A stretch of 64,000 bases of DNA from Herbaspirillum sp. 3R11 (GTDB lineage: Bacteria > Pseudomonadota > Gammaproteobacteria > Burkholderiales > Burkholderiaceae_D): assembly GCF_004563925.1 (NCBI RefSeq), contig NZ_SPNJ01000001.1, positions 1,178,001 to 1,242,000 on the forward strand, given 5' to 3'. The notes under the pieces are model-generated. The model did no database searches, was not told the DNA's origin, and saw nothing but the letters and a program-made list of their open reading frames with translations. Shown here one piece after another: positions 51,364 to 59,981 of the stretch. The position numbers and the translations under genes are program-made. The stretch's first letter is position 1, and every line of letters starts with the position of its first letter.

Positions 51364-52725
51364 TCAGCGGATATCCAGCGCGCGGTTCACGCTCAGCGCC
51401 GCCAGCGAGCAGACTGCGCCCGACAGCAGGTAGATGCTGACGTAAGCCAGGCCGAAGTGCGCCGACAAGCCCAACGCCACCAGTGGTGCAAAACCCGCGC
51501 CGACCAGCCACGCCAGATCGGACGTCAGCGCTGCACCGGTGTAGCGATACTTGGCCGGGAAGTTGGCGGTCACGGCGCCGGCTGCCTGGCCATACGACAG
51601 GCCGAGCAGGGCGAAGCCGACCAGGATGAAGATGTCCTGCCCGGTGTCGCCGCCGTTGATCAGCGTCGGCACGAAGCCGCTCAGCACGGCAATCAGCACC
51701 GCCAGAGCGCCCAGCGTGGTGCGGCGGCCGAAGCGGTCGGCGATGGGGCCGGACAACACGATCCCGACCATCATCAGCACCGCGCCGAACACCTGCACCA
51801 TCAGGAAGTCGCTCATCGAACGCATCGAATACAGCGAGATCCACGACAGCGGGAACACCGACACCAGGTGGAACAACGCGTAGCTGGCCAATGCGGCGAG
51901 GGCGCCGATGATCAGGTTGCGGCCCTGGGTGCGGGTGATCTCGACGACGCTGGTCGGTTCCAGTTCACGTTCGGCCAGCAGGCTGGCATATTCTTCCGAA
52001 GCCACCAGGCGCAGACGGGCGAACAGCGCCACGACGTTGATCGCGAAGGCGACATAGAACGGATAACGCCAGCCCCAGTCGAGGAAGTCGTCGTTGCTCA
52101 GGTTGCCGATCAGGTAGGCGAACACCAGGCCGGCGACGATGAAGCCGACCGGCGCACCGAGTTGGCCCAGCATCGCGTACCAGCCGCGCTTGTTCTTCGG
52201 CACGTTGAGCGCCAGCAGCGACGGCAGGCCGTCCCACGAGCCGCCCAGCGCCAGGCCCTGGCCGATGCGCAGCACCGAGAGCAGCACAATGGCGGTGAAG
52301 CCCAGATGGTCATAAGTCGGCAGGAAAGCGATGCCGGCCGTCGACAGGCCCAGCAGGAACAGCGCCAATGTCAGTTTGACCTCGCGCCCAAGCTTTTTCT
52401 GGATGGCCATGAAGAGGACCGTGCCGAACGGACGCGCCAGAAATGCGAAGGCAAAAATGGTGAAGGAGTAGAGCGTTCCTTCGAGGCGTTGTTCAAATGG
52501 AAAGAAAATGGTGGGAAAAACCAACACCGAGGCTATGGCATACACGAAGAAATCGAAGTATTCTGAAGCCCTTCCGATGACCACGCCGATTGCAATATCG
52601 CCGGGTGCAATCACTGGATGATCAGATTTGGCATTATTTACATTATCAGAACCACCGACAGGCGTATTTGCAGAAAATTTGCCAGGAACTTCAGGGTGAT
52701 GAATATGAGTGCTAGCCATGATCAT
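51364..52725 (-). CDS. MFS transporter, metabolite:H+ symporter (MHS) family
   Basis: 453 residues, about 12 helices. 'ASEYFDFFVYAIASVLVFPTIFFP', 'LRIGQGLALGGSWDGLPSLLAL' and the inter-domain loop mark the MHS branch (ShiA/KgtP/ProP relatives) for organic acids or osmolytes. ATGs at 52725 and 52719 are both possible; gagaga lies upstream of both. A ~45-residue polar His-containing N-terminal tail is unusual. It is divergent from cyoA. Confidence 0.9.
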   Translation of the reverse strand: MIMASTHIHHPEVPGKFSANTPVGGSDNVNNAKSDHPVIAPGDIAIGVVIGRASEYFDFFVYAIASVLVFPTIFFPFEQRLEGTLYSFTIFAFAFLARPFGTVLFMAIQKKLGREVKLTLALFLLGLSTAGIAFLPTYDHLGFTAIVLLSVLRIGQGLALGGSWDGLPSLLALNVPKNKRGWYAMLGQLGAPVGFIVAGLVFAYLIGNLSNDDFLDWGWRYPFYVAFAINVVALFARLRLVASEEYASLLAERELEPTSVVEITRTQGRNLIIGALAALASYALFHLVSVFPLSWISLYSMRSMSDFLMVQVFGAVLMMVGIVLSGPIADRFGRRTTLGALAVLIAVLSGFVPTLINGGDTGQDIFILVGFALLGLSYGQAAGAVTANFPAKYRYTGAALTSDLAWLVGAGFAPLVALGLSAHFGLAYVSIYLLSGAVCSLAALSVNRALDIR

Positions 52726-52819
52726 TGTCTCTCTTTCTTGGTTCGGTCTGTAATGCCGCTACGTTCCGCCGGCACATTGGCACACTTGCAAACTCACCAT
52801 CAAGATGACCGCGAGGGTA

Positions 52820-52832
52820 GGACAAATTGTCC
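52820..52832. promoter_or_regulatory. Short palindrome in the cyoA upstream region
   Basis: GGACAA-A-TTGTCC, perfect 6-bp arms, between the divergent MFS and cyoA genes, 68 bases before cyoA. A possible regulator site; no matching regulator family is recognised. Confidence 0.35.
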
Positions 52833-52899
52833 AATCGCCAATGCCGAACGGTAAGTGTACATTAGCATGATTTGATAGCTCCGACTGGACTTTCCCTGC

Positions 52900-53901
52900 A
52901 TGTTTTCACATCTCATTCGCCGCGGATTCATTTTTCTGCCTGCAATTTTGTTGGCCGGTTGCAATACGGTCGTCCTGAATCCTTCAGGGGACATCGCCAA
53001 CCAGCAAGGCAGACTGATCATTATTTCGACCATCCTGATGCTGCTGATCATCGTTCCGGTGATCGTGCTGATCGGCCTTTTTGCGTGGCGCTATCGCCAG
53101 AACAATACCGCCGCGCGCTATGAGCCGGACTGGGATCACTCGACCCAGCTCGAACTGGTCATCTGGGGCGCACCCCTGCTGATCATCATCGCGCTCGGCC
53201 TGCTGACCTGGATCAGCACCCACACGCTGGATCCGTATCGCAAGCTGTCGCGTCTGGATGCGCAGCGTCCGATCCCTGAAAACGTCAAGCCGCTGATCGT
53301 CGAAGTCGTCGCGCTGGACTGGAAATGGCTGTTCATCTATCCGGAGCAAGGCATCGCGACCGTGAATGAACTGGCTGCGCCGGTTGACCGCCCGATCGAA
53401 TTCAGGATTACCGCTTCGACCGTGATGAACTCGTTTTATATCCCGGCGCTGGCAGGACAGATCTACGCGATGCCGGGCATGCAGACCAAACTCAACGCCG
53501 TCATCAACAAGCCGGGCGAGTTCGAAGGCTTCTCGGCCAACTACAGCGGCGCCGGTTTCTCGGACATGCGCTTCAAGTTCCACGGCGTGAGCGATGAAGA
53601 CTTCGAAGGCTGGGTCAAGAAGATCAAGTCCGGCGGCGGCGCCCTCAAGCGCGCTGAATATATCGCGCTGGAAAAGCCAAGCATCAAGGATCCGGTGCAG
53701 CACTTCAACGCGGTCGACAACACGCTGTACCACGCGATCCTGAACCGTTGCGTCGCCGAAGGCCAGGTCTGCATGGACCAGCAGATGATGACCGACAAGA
53801 ACGTCAAGGGCGAAGGCAAGGGCGAAAAGACTGAAAAGGGCGCCGCCAAGGCCGCTCCCCAGGAAGTCGCGATGGCCGGCAGCCAGCACCACCATGAATA
53901 A
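52900..53901 (+). CDS. cyoA: Cytochrome bo3 ubiquinol oxidase subunit II
   Basis: 333 residues. Lipoprotein signal with lipobox 'LLAGC' (Cys near residue 26), two membrane helices, then a periplasmic cupredoxin domain ('LDWKWLFIYPEQGIATVNEL', 'VMNSFYIPALAGQIYAMPGMQ') that lacks the CuA Cys pair, so electrons come from quinol rather than cytochrome c. The C-terminal Lys/Glu-rich tail is longer than in E. coli (315 residues). First gene of the cyo operon. Confidence 0.95.
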   Translation: MFSHLIRRGFIFLPAILLAGCNTVVLNPSGDIANQQGRLIIISTILMLLIIVPVIVLIGLFAWRYRQNNTAARYEPDWDHSTQLELVIWGAPLLIIIALGLLTWISTHTLDPYRKLSRLDAQRPIPENVKPLIVEVVALDWKWLFIYPEQGIATVNELAAPVDRPIEFRITASTVMNSFYIPALAGQIYAMPGMQTKLNAVINKPGEFEGFSANYSGAGFSDMRFKFHGVSDEDFEGWVKKIKSGGGALKRAEYIALEKPSIKDPVQHFNAVDNTLYHAILNRCVAEGQVCMDQQMMTDKNVKGEGKGEKTEKGAAKAAPQEVAMAGSQHHHE

Positions 53902-54006
53902 TCAATCGAAAGAACAGCCGGCGGCATTGTTGCGCGCAGCCGGCAAGAGCGTCATGCATGCAGTTTCGCATGGCGCGGCGACCTTCTTTTTCAGCGGAAA
54001 GTAACG

Positions 54007-56010
54007 ATGCTAGACCATATTGACATGACCAAGCTGATCTTCGGCCGTCTGAGCTGGGAAGCGATTCCCTTCCATGAACCCATCCTGCTGATCACCTTCA
54101 TCGGTGTGCTGATCGGCGGCATCGCCGTGCTCGGCGCGGTCAGCTATTTCCGCCTGTGGGGCCCGTTGTGGCGCGACTGGATCACCAGCATCGACCACAA
54201 GAAAATTGGCATCATGTACGTCATCCTCGGCGTCGTCATGCTGTTGCGCGGCTTTGCCGACGCACTGATGATGCGCGCCCAGCAGGCGCTGTCCTTCGGC
54301 GATTCGGCCGGCTTCCTGCCGCCGCATCACTACGACCAGGTCTTCACCGCCCACGGCGTGATCATGATCTTCTTCGTGGCGATGCCGCTGGTGACGGGCC
54401 TGATGAACTACGTCGTACCGCTGCAGATCGGCGCACGCGACGTGGCTTTTCCGTTCCTGAACAATTTCAGCTTCTGGATGACGACCTTCGGCGCCGGCCT
54501 GGTCATGGCCTCGCTGTTCGTCGGCGAATTCGCCCGTACCGGCTGGCTGGCCTATCCTCCTTTGTCGGGGATCCTCGGCAGTCCTGATGTGGGGGTGGAC
54601 TATTACATATGGTCATTGCAGATTGCCGGGGTAGGGACGCTGCTATCAGGGATCAACCTTATCGCCACCATCGTCAAGATGCGCGCGCCGGGCATGAACA
54701 TGATGAAGATGCCGGTCTTCACTTGGACTGCGCTGTGCACCAACGTGCTGATCGTCGCCGCTTTCCCGATCCTGACTGCCGTTCTGGGCATGCTGTCGCT
54801 GGACCGCGTGTTCGGTACCAACTTCTTCACCAACGATCTCGGCGGCAACGCCATGATGTACGTGAACCTGATCTGGATCTGGGGTCACCCTGAAGTTTAT
54901 ATTCTGATTCTGCCTGCCTTCGGCATTTTCTCGGAAATCGTCTCGACCTTCAGCGGCAAGCGCCTGTTCGGCTACACCTCGATGGTGTATGCGACCGTCG
55001 TGATCACCATCCTGTCCTACCTGGTCTGGCTGCATCACTTCTTCACCATGGGTTCGGGGGCGAGCGTCAATTCGTTCTTCGGCATCACCACGATGATCAT
55101 CTCGATCCCGACCGGCGCGAAGATCTTCAACTGGCTGTTCACCATGTACCGTGGCCGCATCCGTTTCGAAGTGCCCATGCTGTGGACCATCGGCTTCATG
55201 ATCACCTTCGTCATCGGCGGCATGACCGGCGTGATGCTGGCGGTTCCGCCGGCCGACTTCGTGCTGCACAACAGCCTGTTCCTGATTGCTCACTTCCACA
55301 ACGTGATCATCGGCGGCGTGGTGTTCGGCATGTTCGCCGGCATCAACTTCTGGTTCCCGAAGGCTTTCGGTTACAAGCTGGACGATTTCTGGGGCCGTTG
55401 CAGCTTCTGGTTCTGGTGCATCGGTTTCTGGGTCGCGTTCACGCCGTTGTACGTGCTGGGCTTCATGGGCGTTACCCGCCGCATGAGCCACTTCGAAGAT
55501 CCATCGCTGCAGATCTGGTTCCAGATCGCCGCCTTCGGCGCCTTGCTGATCGCAGCCGGTATCGGTTCGTTCATCATCCAGCTGGTGGTCAGCTATCTGC
55601 GCCGCGACCAGTTGCGCGACACGACCGGCGATCCATGGGGGGCACGTACGCTGGAATGGTCGACGTCGTCGCCACCGCCGGATTACAACTTCGCGTTCAC
55701 TCCGCGCGTGCATGACAACGACGCGTGGGCTGACATGAAGGCCAACGGCTACACTCGTCCGCAAGATGGTTTCGTGCCTATCCACATGCCGAAGAACACC
55801 GGCGCCGGTTTCATCATTGCTGCGCTGAGCGCAGTGATCGGCTTCGGCATGATCTGGCAGATGTGGCTGGTGGCCGTCGTCGGCTTCGTCGCCCTGATGG
55901 CCGCGATCATCACGCACACCTTCAATTACAAACGCGATTACTACATTTCGGCCGACGATGTCGTCCTTACTGAAGCCAACCGCACACGCTTGCTGGATAG
56001 CCATGTCTGA
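54007..56010 (+). CDS. cyoB: Cytochrome bo3 ubiquinol oxidase subunit I
   Basis: 667 residues, the catalytic heme-copper subunit with about 15 helices. '[22 protein letters not shown]' contains the His-Tyr crosslink pair and a CuB ligand, and 'WLHHFFTMG' the other two CuB His. It reduces O2 to water and pumps protons. 105 bases separate it from cyoA, with no gene seen between. Its 3' end overlaps cyoC by 8 bases. Confidence 0.96.
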   Translation: MLDHIDMTKLIFGRLSWEAIPFHEPILLITFIGVLIGGIAVLGAVSYFRLWGPLWRDWITSIDHKKIGIMYVILGVVMLLRGFADALMMRAQQALSFGDSAGFLPPHHYDQVFTAHGVIMIFFVAMPLVTGLMNYVVPLQIGARDVAFPFLNNFSFWMTTFGAGLVMASLFVGEFARTGWLAYPPLSGILGSPDVGVDYYIWSLQIAGVGTLLSGINLIATIVKMRAPGMNMMKMPVFTWTALCTNVLIVAAFPILTAVLGMLSLDRVFGTNFFTNDLGGNAMMYVNLIWIWGHPEVYILILPAFGIFSEIVSTFSGKRLFGYTSMVYATVVITILSYLVWLHHFFTMGSGASVNSFFGITTMIISIPTGAKIFNWLFTMYRGRIRFEVPMLWTIGFMITFVIGGMTGVMLAVPPADFVLHNSLFLIAHFHNVIIGGVVFGMFAGINFWFPKAFGYKLDDFWGRCSFWFWCIGFWVAFTPLYVLGFMGVTRRMSHFEDPSLQIWFQIAAFGALLIAAGIGSFIIQLVVSYLRRDQLRDTTGDPWGARTLEWSTSSPPPDYNFAFTPRVHDNDAWADMKANGYTRPQDGFVPIHMPKNTGAGFIIAALSAVIGFGMIWQMWLVAVVGFVALMAAIITHTFNYKRDYYISADDVVLTEANRTRLLDSHV

Positions 56011-56638
56011 GATTTCCCATAACTCCGCCGCAACCATGGACGCATCGCCTAGTTCGCGTTACTTCGTCAAGGAACATCATCCCGAAAACGGCACCTTGCT
56101 CGGTTTCTGGATGTACCTGATGAGCGACTGCCTGATCTTCGCCTGTCTGTTCGCCACTTACGCCGTGCTCGGCCGCAACTATGCGGGCGGTCCGACCGGC
56201 GCCGAACTGTTCGATCTGCCGCTGGTGGCGATCAATACTTCCTTGCTGCTGTTGTCGTCGATCACGTACGGCTTCGCCATGCTGGAAATGCAAAAGCAGA
56301 AGGTCAAGACCACGCTGATCTGGCTGGCCGTCACCGGCTTGCTGGGCGCCGGCTTTATCTACCTGGAACTGTATGAGTTCGCGCATCTGATTCACGAAGG
56401 CGCGGGCCCGCAACGCAGCGGTTTCCTGACCTCATTCTTTGCACTGGTGGCGACCCACGGCCTGCACGTCAGCTTCGGCATCGTCTGGCTGATCACGCTG
56501 ATGTTCCAGATCAACAAGCACGGCCTGACACCTGAAAACGGTCGTCGCCTGATGTGCCTGTCGATGTTCTGGCACTTTTTGGACGTGGTCTGGATCGGCG
56601 TCTTCACCTTTGTTTACCTGATGGGAGTCCTGCCATGA
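56003..56638 (+). CDS. cyoC: Cytochrome bo3 ubiquinol oxidase subunit III
   Basis: 211 residues, five helices typical of quinol-oxidase subunit III ('[28 protein letters not shown]', '[14 protein letters not shown]', '[20 protein letters not shown]'). ATG 56003 lies inside the cyoB 3' end, so translation is coupled. Its stop overlaps cyoD (ATGA). Confidence 0.95.
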   Translation: MSEISHNSAATMDASPSSRYFVKEHHPENGTLLGFWMYLMSDCLIFACLFATYAVLGRNYAGGPTGAELFDLPLVAINTSLLLLSSITYGFAMLEMQKQKVKTTLIWLAVTGLLGAGFIYLELYEFAHLIHEGAGPQRSGFLTSFFALVATHGLHVSFGIVWLITLMFQINKHGLTPENGRRLMCLSMFWHFLDVVWIGVFTFVYLMGVLP

Positions 56639-57105
56639 GCGCGCCACAGCATCAAGAACACCCGTCGCACGCCGAGAAATACGGCCATCAGGACGGCTTC
56701 GACGTCCATCATCACGACCATACCGCCGACCACGGCAGCCTGAAGAGCTACACCATCGGCTTCGTGCTGGCGGTGATCCTGACGGCCATTCCGTTCTGGC
56801 TGGTCATGGGCAACGTGATCGAAAAATCGAGCACGGCAGGTTTTGTCCTGCTGGGTCTGGCTGTCGTACAGATCGTCGTGCACATGATTTACTTCCTGCA
56901 CATGAACTCCAAGTCGGAAGGCGGCTGGACCATCCTGGCGCTGATCTTTACGATCATGGTCGTGGTCATCATGCTGGCCGGTTCGCTGTGGGTCATGTAT
57001 CACCTGAATCACAACATGATGCCGGGCATGAGCCAGGATCTGATCCAGGAAGCCGTACCGGGTTCGATGCAGAACATGCAGCACAACATGCCTGGCATGA
57101 AGTGA
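56635..57105 (+). CDS. cyoD: Cytochrome bo3 ubiquinol oxidase subunit IV with His- and Met-rich tails
   Basis: 156 residues against about 110 in E. coli. The core (about 36-122) has the three helices and the family motif '[13 protein letters not shown]'. The N-terminal 35 residues hold nine His, including His25-27 and His29. The C-terminal 30 residues hold seven Met and two copies of an HNM(M)PGM motif (126-132 and 150-155). Such residues bind copper, so a metal-handling role for the tails is plausible but not shown. Confidence 0.93.
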   Translation: MSAPQHQEHPSHAEKYGHQDGFDVHHHDHTADHGSLKSYTIGFVLAVILTAIPFWLVMGNVIEKSSTAGFVLLGLAVVQIVVHMIYFLHMNSKSEGGWTILALIFTIMVVVIMLAGSLWVMYHLNHNMMPGMSQDLIQEAVPGSMQNMQHNMPGMK

Positions 57106-57149
57106 TTCGCCTGATTCTGAATCTACATCTGAACGCATTGTAGTCAGCA

Positions 57150-57983
57150 GTGACCTCAAGCCACTCTCCAGGGCGCGCCGTTGCGGAAGCAGCGCCGCGC
57201 CCTCGGTCTTCCGGGCTGCGCCGTTTTCTTGCGGCGTGCATGCTCGTGGTTTTCCTCGGATTCCTCGCACTCGGCGCCTGGCAGGTCAAACGCCTGTTCT
57301 GGAAGCTCGACCTGATCGAGCGCGTTGACCGCCGCGTGCATGCGGCGCCGGTTGCAGCGCCCGGGCCGGATGTCTGGCCAAACGTGACAGCGGATTCTTA
57401 CGAATACCAACACGTGCGACTGAGCGGCACCTTCCTGTATGCCAAGACCGCGCGCGTGCAGGCCTTGTCGCGGCTGGGCGCCGGCTTCTGGCTGCTGACC
57501 CCGCTGCGCGGCGCCGACGGCGTCACCACGCTGATCAACCGCGGCTTCATCGCCACCGGTGCGCGCGACGCGAAGGAGGGCGCCGCCGACGCGCCGGCCG
57601 ACGTCGCCGGTTTGCTGCGCATCAGCGAGCCGCATGGCGGCTTCCTGCGCAAGAACGATGCTGCCGGCGACCGCTGGTATTCGCGCGACGTACAGGCCAT
57701 CGCGGCGTCGCGTCAGCTGGAGCATGTCGCGCCGTATTTCGTCGATGCGGAAGATACGGAGAGTGCGGCACCGGAACCGCAACGCGCCGCAAACGGACAA
57801 GCCGTGGGTGGACTGACCGTGATTTCCTTCCCCAACAATCATCTGATCTATGCGCTGACCTGGTTCGGGCTGGCGCTGATGACGGGTGGCGCGATCTTCT
57901 GGACCGTGCGCGACGAAAAACGCCGGCGTCTGTCTGCCGGCCAGAAAAACAAAGATGGCAAGCAAGCCCCGGACGCGGGATAA
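57150..57983 (+). CDS. SURF1-family oxidase assembly protein
   Basis: 277 residues, GTG start at 57150. TM1 lies near residues 24-46 ('FLAACMLVVFLGFLALGAWQVKRL') and TM2 near 238-258 ('HLIYALTWFGLALMTGGAIFW'), with the SURF1 periplasmic domain between ('RVQALSRLGAGFWLLTPL', 'TTLINRGFI'). SURF1 helps insert heme into heme-copper oxidases. It follows cyoD by 44 bases and probably serves this oxidase. Confidence 0.9.
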   Translation: MTSSHSPGRAVAEAAPRPRSSGLRRFLAACMLVVFLGFLALGAWQVKRLFWKLDLIERVDRRVHAAPVAAPGPDVWPNVTADSYEYQHVRLSGTFLYAKTARVQALSRLGAGFWLLTPLRGADGVTTLINRGFIATGARDAKEGAADAPADVAGLLRISEPHGGFLRKNDAAGDRWYSRDVQAIAASRQLEHVAPYFVDAEDTESAAPEPQRAANGQAVGGLTVISFPNNHLIYALTWFGLALMTGGAIFWTVRDEKRRRLSAGQKNKDGKQAPDAG

Positions 57984-58043
57984 TTCCGGAAAATTCGTCG
58001 TCTCCGACCCGCCAATTCACTCGTTTACCATGACCGACTGCGC

Positions 58044-59402
58044 ATGATCGACAGCGTCCTTCCGCCAGGCCCCGAAATCGCCGGCGCGCCCGATCGCGCC
58101 GCCGGCCACAAGAACATGCTGCAACTGATCCAGTTGCGCTGGATCGCCGTGTTCGGCCAGATCACCACCATCATTGTGGTGATCTTCGGCTTCGACATCC
58201 ATTTGCCGTTGCCGCACATGCTGGAAGTGCTGGCCTGCCTGATCGCCTTCAACATCGGCAGCCACCTGCGCTGGCATGAGCGACCCTTCGTCACCAATCG
58301 CGAGCTGTTCCTGGCGTTGTTGGTCGATGTCGCCACGCTGACCGCGCAGTTATATCTCAGCGGCGGCGCCAGCAACCCGTTCGCCTTCCTGTACCTGCTG
58401 CAAGTGATCCTGAGCGCGGTGCTGCTGGAGGCCTGGTCGACCTGGACCATCGTCTGCATCACCGGCCTGTGCTTCGCCGGCCTGTCGCAATTCTTCATGC
58501 CGCTGTCGCTGCCGCCGGACCACGACGAAGGCCTGTTCAGTCTGTATGTCGAAGGCATGCTGATCAGCTTCCTGCTGATCGCCGCCTTGCTGGCCATCTT
58601 CATCACGCGCATCAGCAGCAACCGCCGAGCCGGCGACGCCCAGCTGGCAGCCTTGCGCCAAAGGGCGGCAGAAGAAGATCACATCGTGCGCATGGGCTTG
58701 CTGGCCTCCGGCGCCGCGCATGAACTCGGCACGCCGCTGGCAACGCTGGCGGTGATCCTCGGTGACTGGAAGCGCATGCCGGAATTCAGCAGCAATCCGG
58801 TGCTGATCGAGGAAATCAGCGAAATGCAGATCCAGCTGCAGCGCTGCAAAACCATCGTCAGCGGCATTTTGCTGTCGGCCGGTGAAGCCCGAGGAGAATC
58901 CTCGGTCAAGACCACGCTCAACACCTTCCTCGGCGATATCGCCGAGGAATTCCGCGCCACGCGTCCCATCGTCGCCTTCGACTATCGCAATCACATCGAC
59001 CAGGACATGCCGGTTGCCTTCGATTCCGCCCTCAAGCAGATGATCTGCAACGTCCTCGACAACGCGCTGGAAGCCTCGCCGCGCTGGCTCAGTTTTACGG
59101 CGGTGCGCGAAGAGAACGAACTGATCCTGAGCGTTGACGACACCGGCCCCGGCTTTGTACCGTCCATGCTGGATCAGATCGGCAAGCCTTACCAGTCGAC
59201 CAAGGCCAAGACCGGCGGCGGACTGGGATTGTTCTTCGTGGTCAATGTGGCGCGCAAGCTCGGCGGCGCCGTCACCGCACATAATCGCACTGAGAACGGT
59301 CACGTCGCCGGCGCAACCGTGCGGCTGACGCTGCCGTTGTCGGCCATCAGCCTGGAAGCGGAGAGCTTCCTGGTTCCGGAGGAAAAGAACAATGTCGACT
59401 GA
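58044..59402 (+). CDS. regB: Redox-responding sensor histidine kinase (RegB/PrrB family)
   Basis: 452 residues. About six N-terminal helices with the quinone-site motif GGASNPF (107-113). The phosphoacceptor His226 is in 'ASGAAHELGTPLATL', and HATPase motifs include 'NVLDNALEAS' and 'DDTGPGFV'. Cys268 in 'QLQRCKTIV' sits where RegB has its redox-active Cys. It senses quinone pool state and phosphorylates the partner regulator, whose gene overlaps by 11 bases. Position after cyo-surf1 fits control of respiration. Confidence 0.93.
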   Translation: MIDSVLPPGPEIAGAPDRAAGHKNMLQLIQLRWIAVFGQITTIIVVIFGFDIHLPLPHMLEVLACLIAFNIGSHLRWHERPFVTNRELFLALLVDVATLTAQLYLSGGASNPFAFLYLLQVILSAVLLEAWSTWTIVCITGLCFAGLSQFFMPLSLPPDHDEGLFSLYVEGMLISFLLIAALLAIFITRISSNRRAGDAQLAALRQRAAEEDHIVRMGLLASGAAHELGTPLATLAVILGDWKRMPEFSSNPVLIEEISEMQIQLQRCKTIVSGILLSAGEARGESSVKTTLNTFLGDIAEEFRATRPIVAFDYRNHIDQDMPVAFDSALKQMICNVLDNALEASPRWLSFTAVREENELILSVDDTGPGFVPSMLDQIGKPYQSTKAKTGGGLGLFFVVNVARKLGGAVTAHNRTENGHVAGATVRLTLPLSAISLEAESFLVPEEKNNVD

Positions 59403-59928
59403 TCGCCTGCTGCTCATCATCGAAGACGACGCGGCATTTGCCCGCACGCTGAGCCGTTCATTCGAACGACGTGGCTATACCGTCTTGCACGCCGCCAGCC
59501 AGGCCGAAGCCGCAGCCTTGCTGACGCAGCACAATCCCGGCTACGCCGTGGTCGATCTCAAGCTCAACGGCAATACCTCCGGCCTGTCCTGCGTGCAGAT
59601 GCTGCACCAGCACGACGATGCCATGCTGATCGTGGTGCTGACCGGATTTGCCAGCATCGGCACTGCGGTCGAAGCGATCAAGCTGGGCGCCATTCAATAC
59701 CTCGCCAAACCGTCCAACACCGACGACATTGAAGCCGCGTTCGGCCACATCGCCGGCAATACGGAAGTGGAACTCACGGCGCGCTCGACCTCGATCAAGA
59801 ATTTGGAATGGGAGCGCATCCACGAAGTGCTGGTGGAAACCGACTTCAATATTTCAGAGACCGCACGTCGCCTGGGCATGCACCGGCGCACGCTCGCGCG
59901 CAAGCTGGAAAAGCAGCGCGTCAAATAA
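59392..59928 (+). CDS. regA: Response regulator (RegA/PrrA/ActR family)
   Basis: 178 residues. A receiver domain with phosphoacceptor Asp55 ('VVDLKLNG') and conserved Lys in 'YLAKPSN', a Pro-poor linker, and a C-terminal Fis-type HTH ('NISETARRLGMHRRTLARKLEK'), the standard RegA plan. It would activate or repress respiratory and carbon/nitrogen redox genes upon phosphorylation by the overlapping kinase. Confidence 0.94.
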   Translation: MSTDRLLLIIEDDAAFARTLSRSFERRGYTVLHAASQAEAAALLTQHNPGYAVVDLKLNGNTSGLSCVQMLHQHDDAMLIVVLTGFASIGTAVEAIKLGAIQYLAKPSNTDDIEAAFGHIAGNTEVELTARSTSIKNLEWERIHEVLVETDFNISETARRLGMHRRTLARKLEKQRVK

Positions 59929-59981
59929 ATCTGCGGATCGACATCAGCAAGCCAGTCGCGTGATCGCACCGGCGCAGCGAC

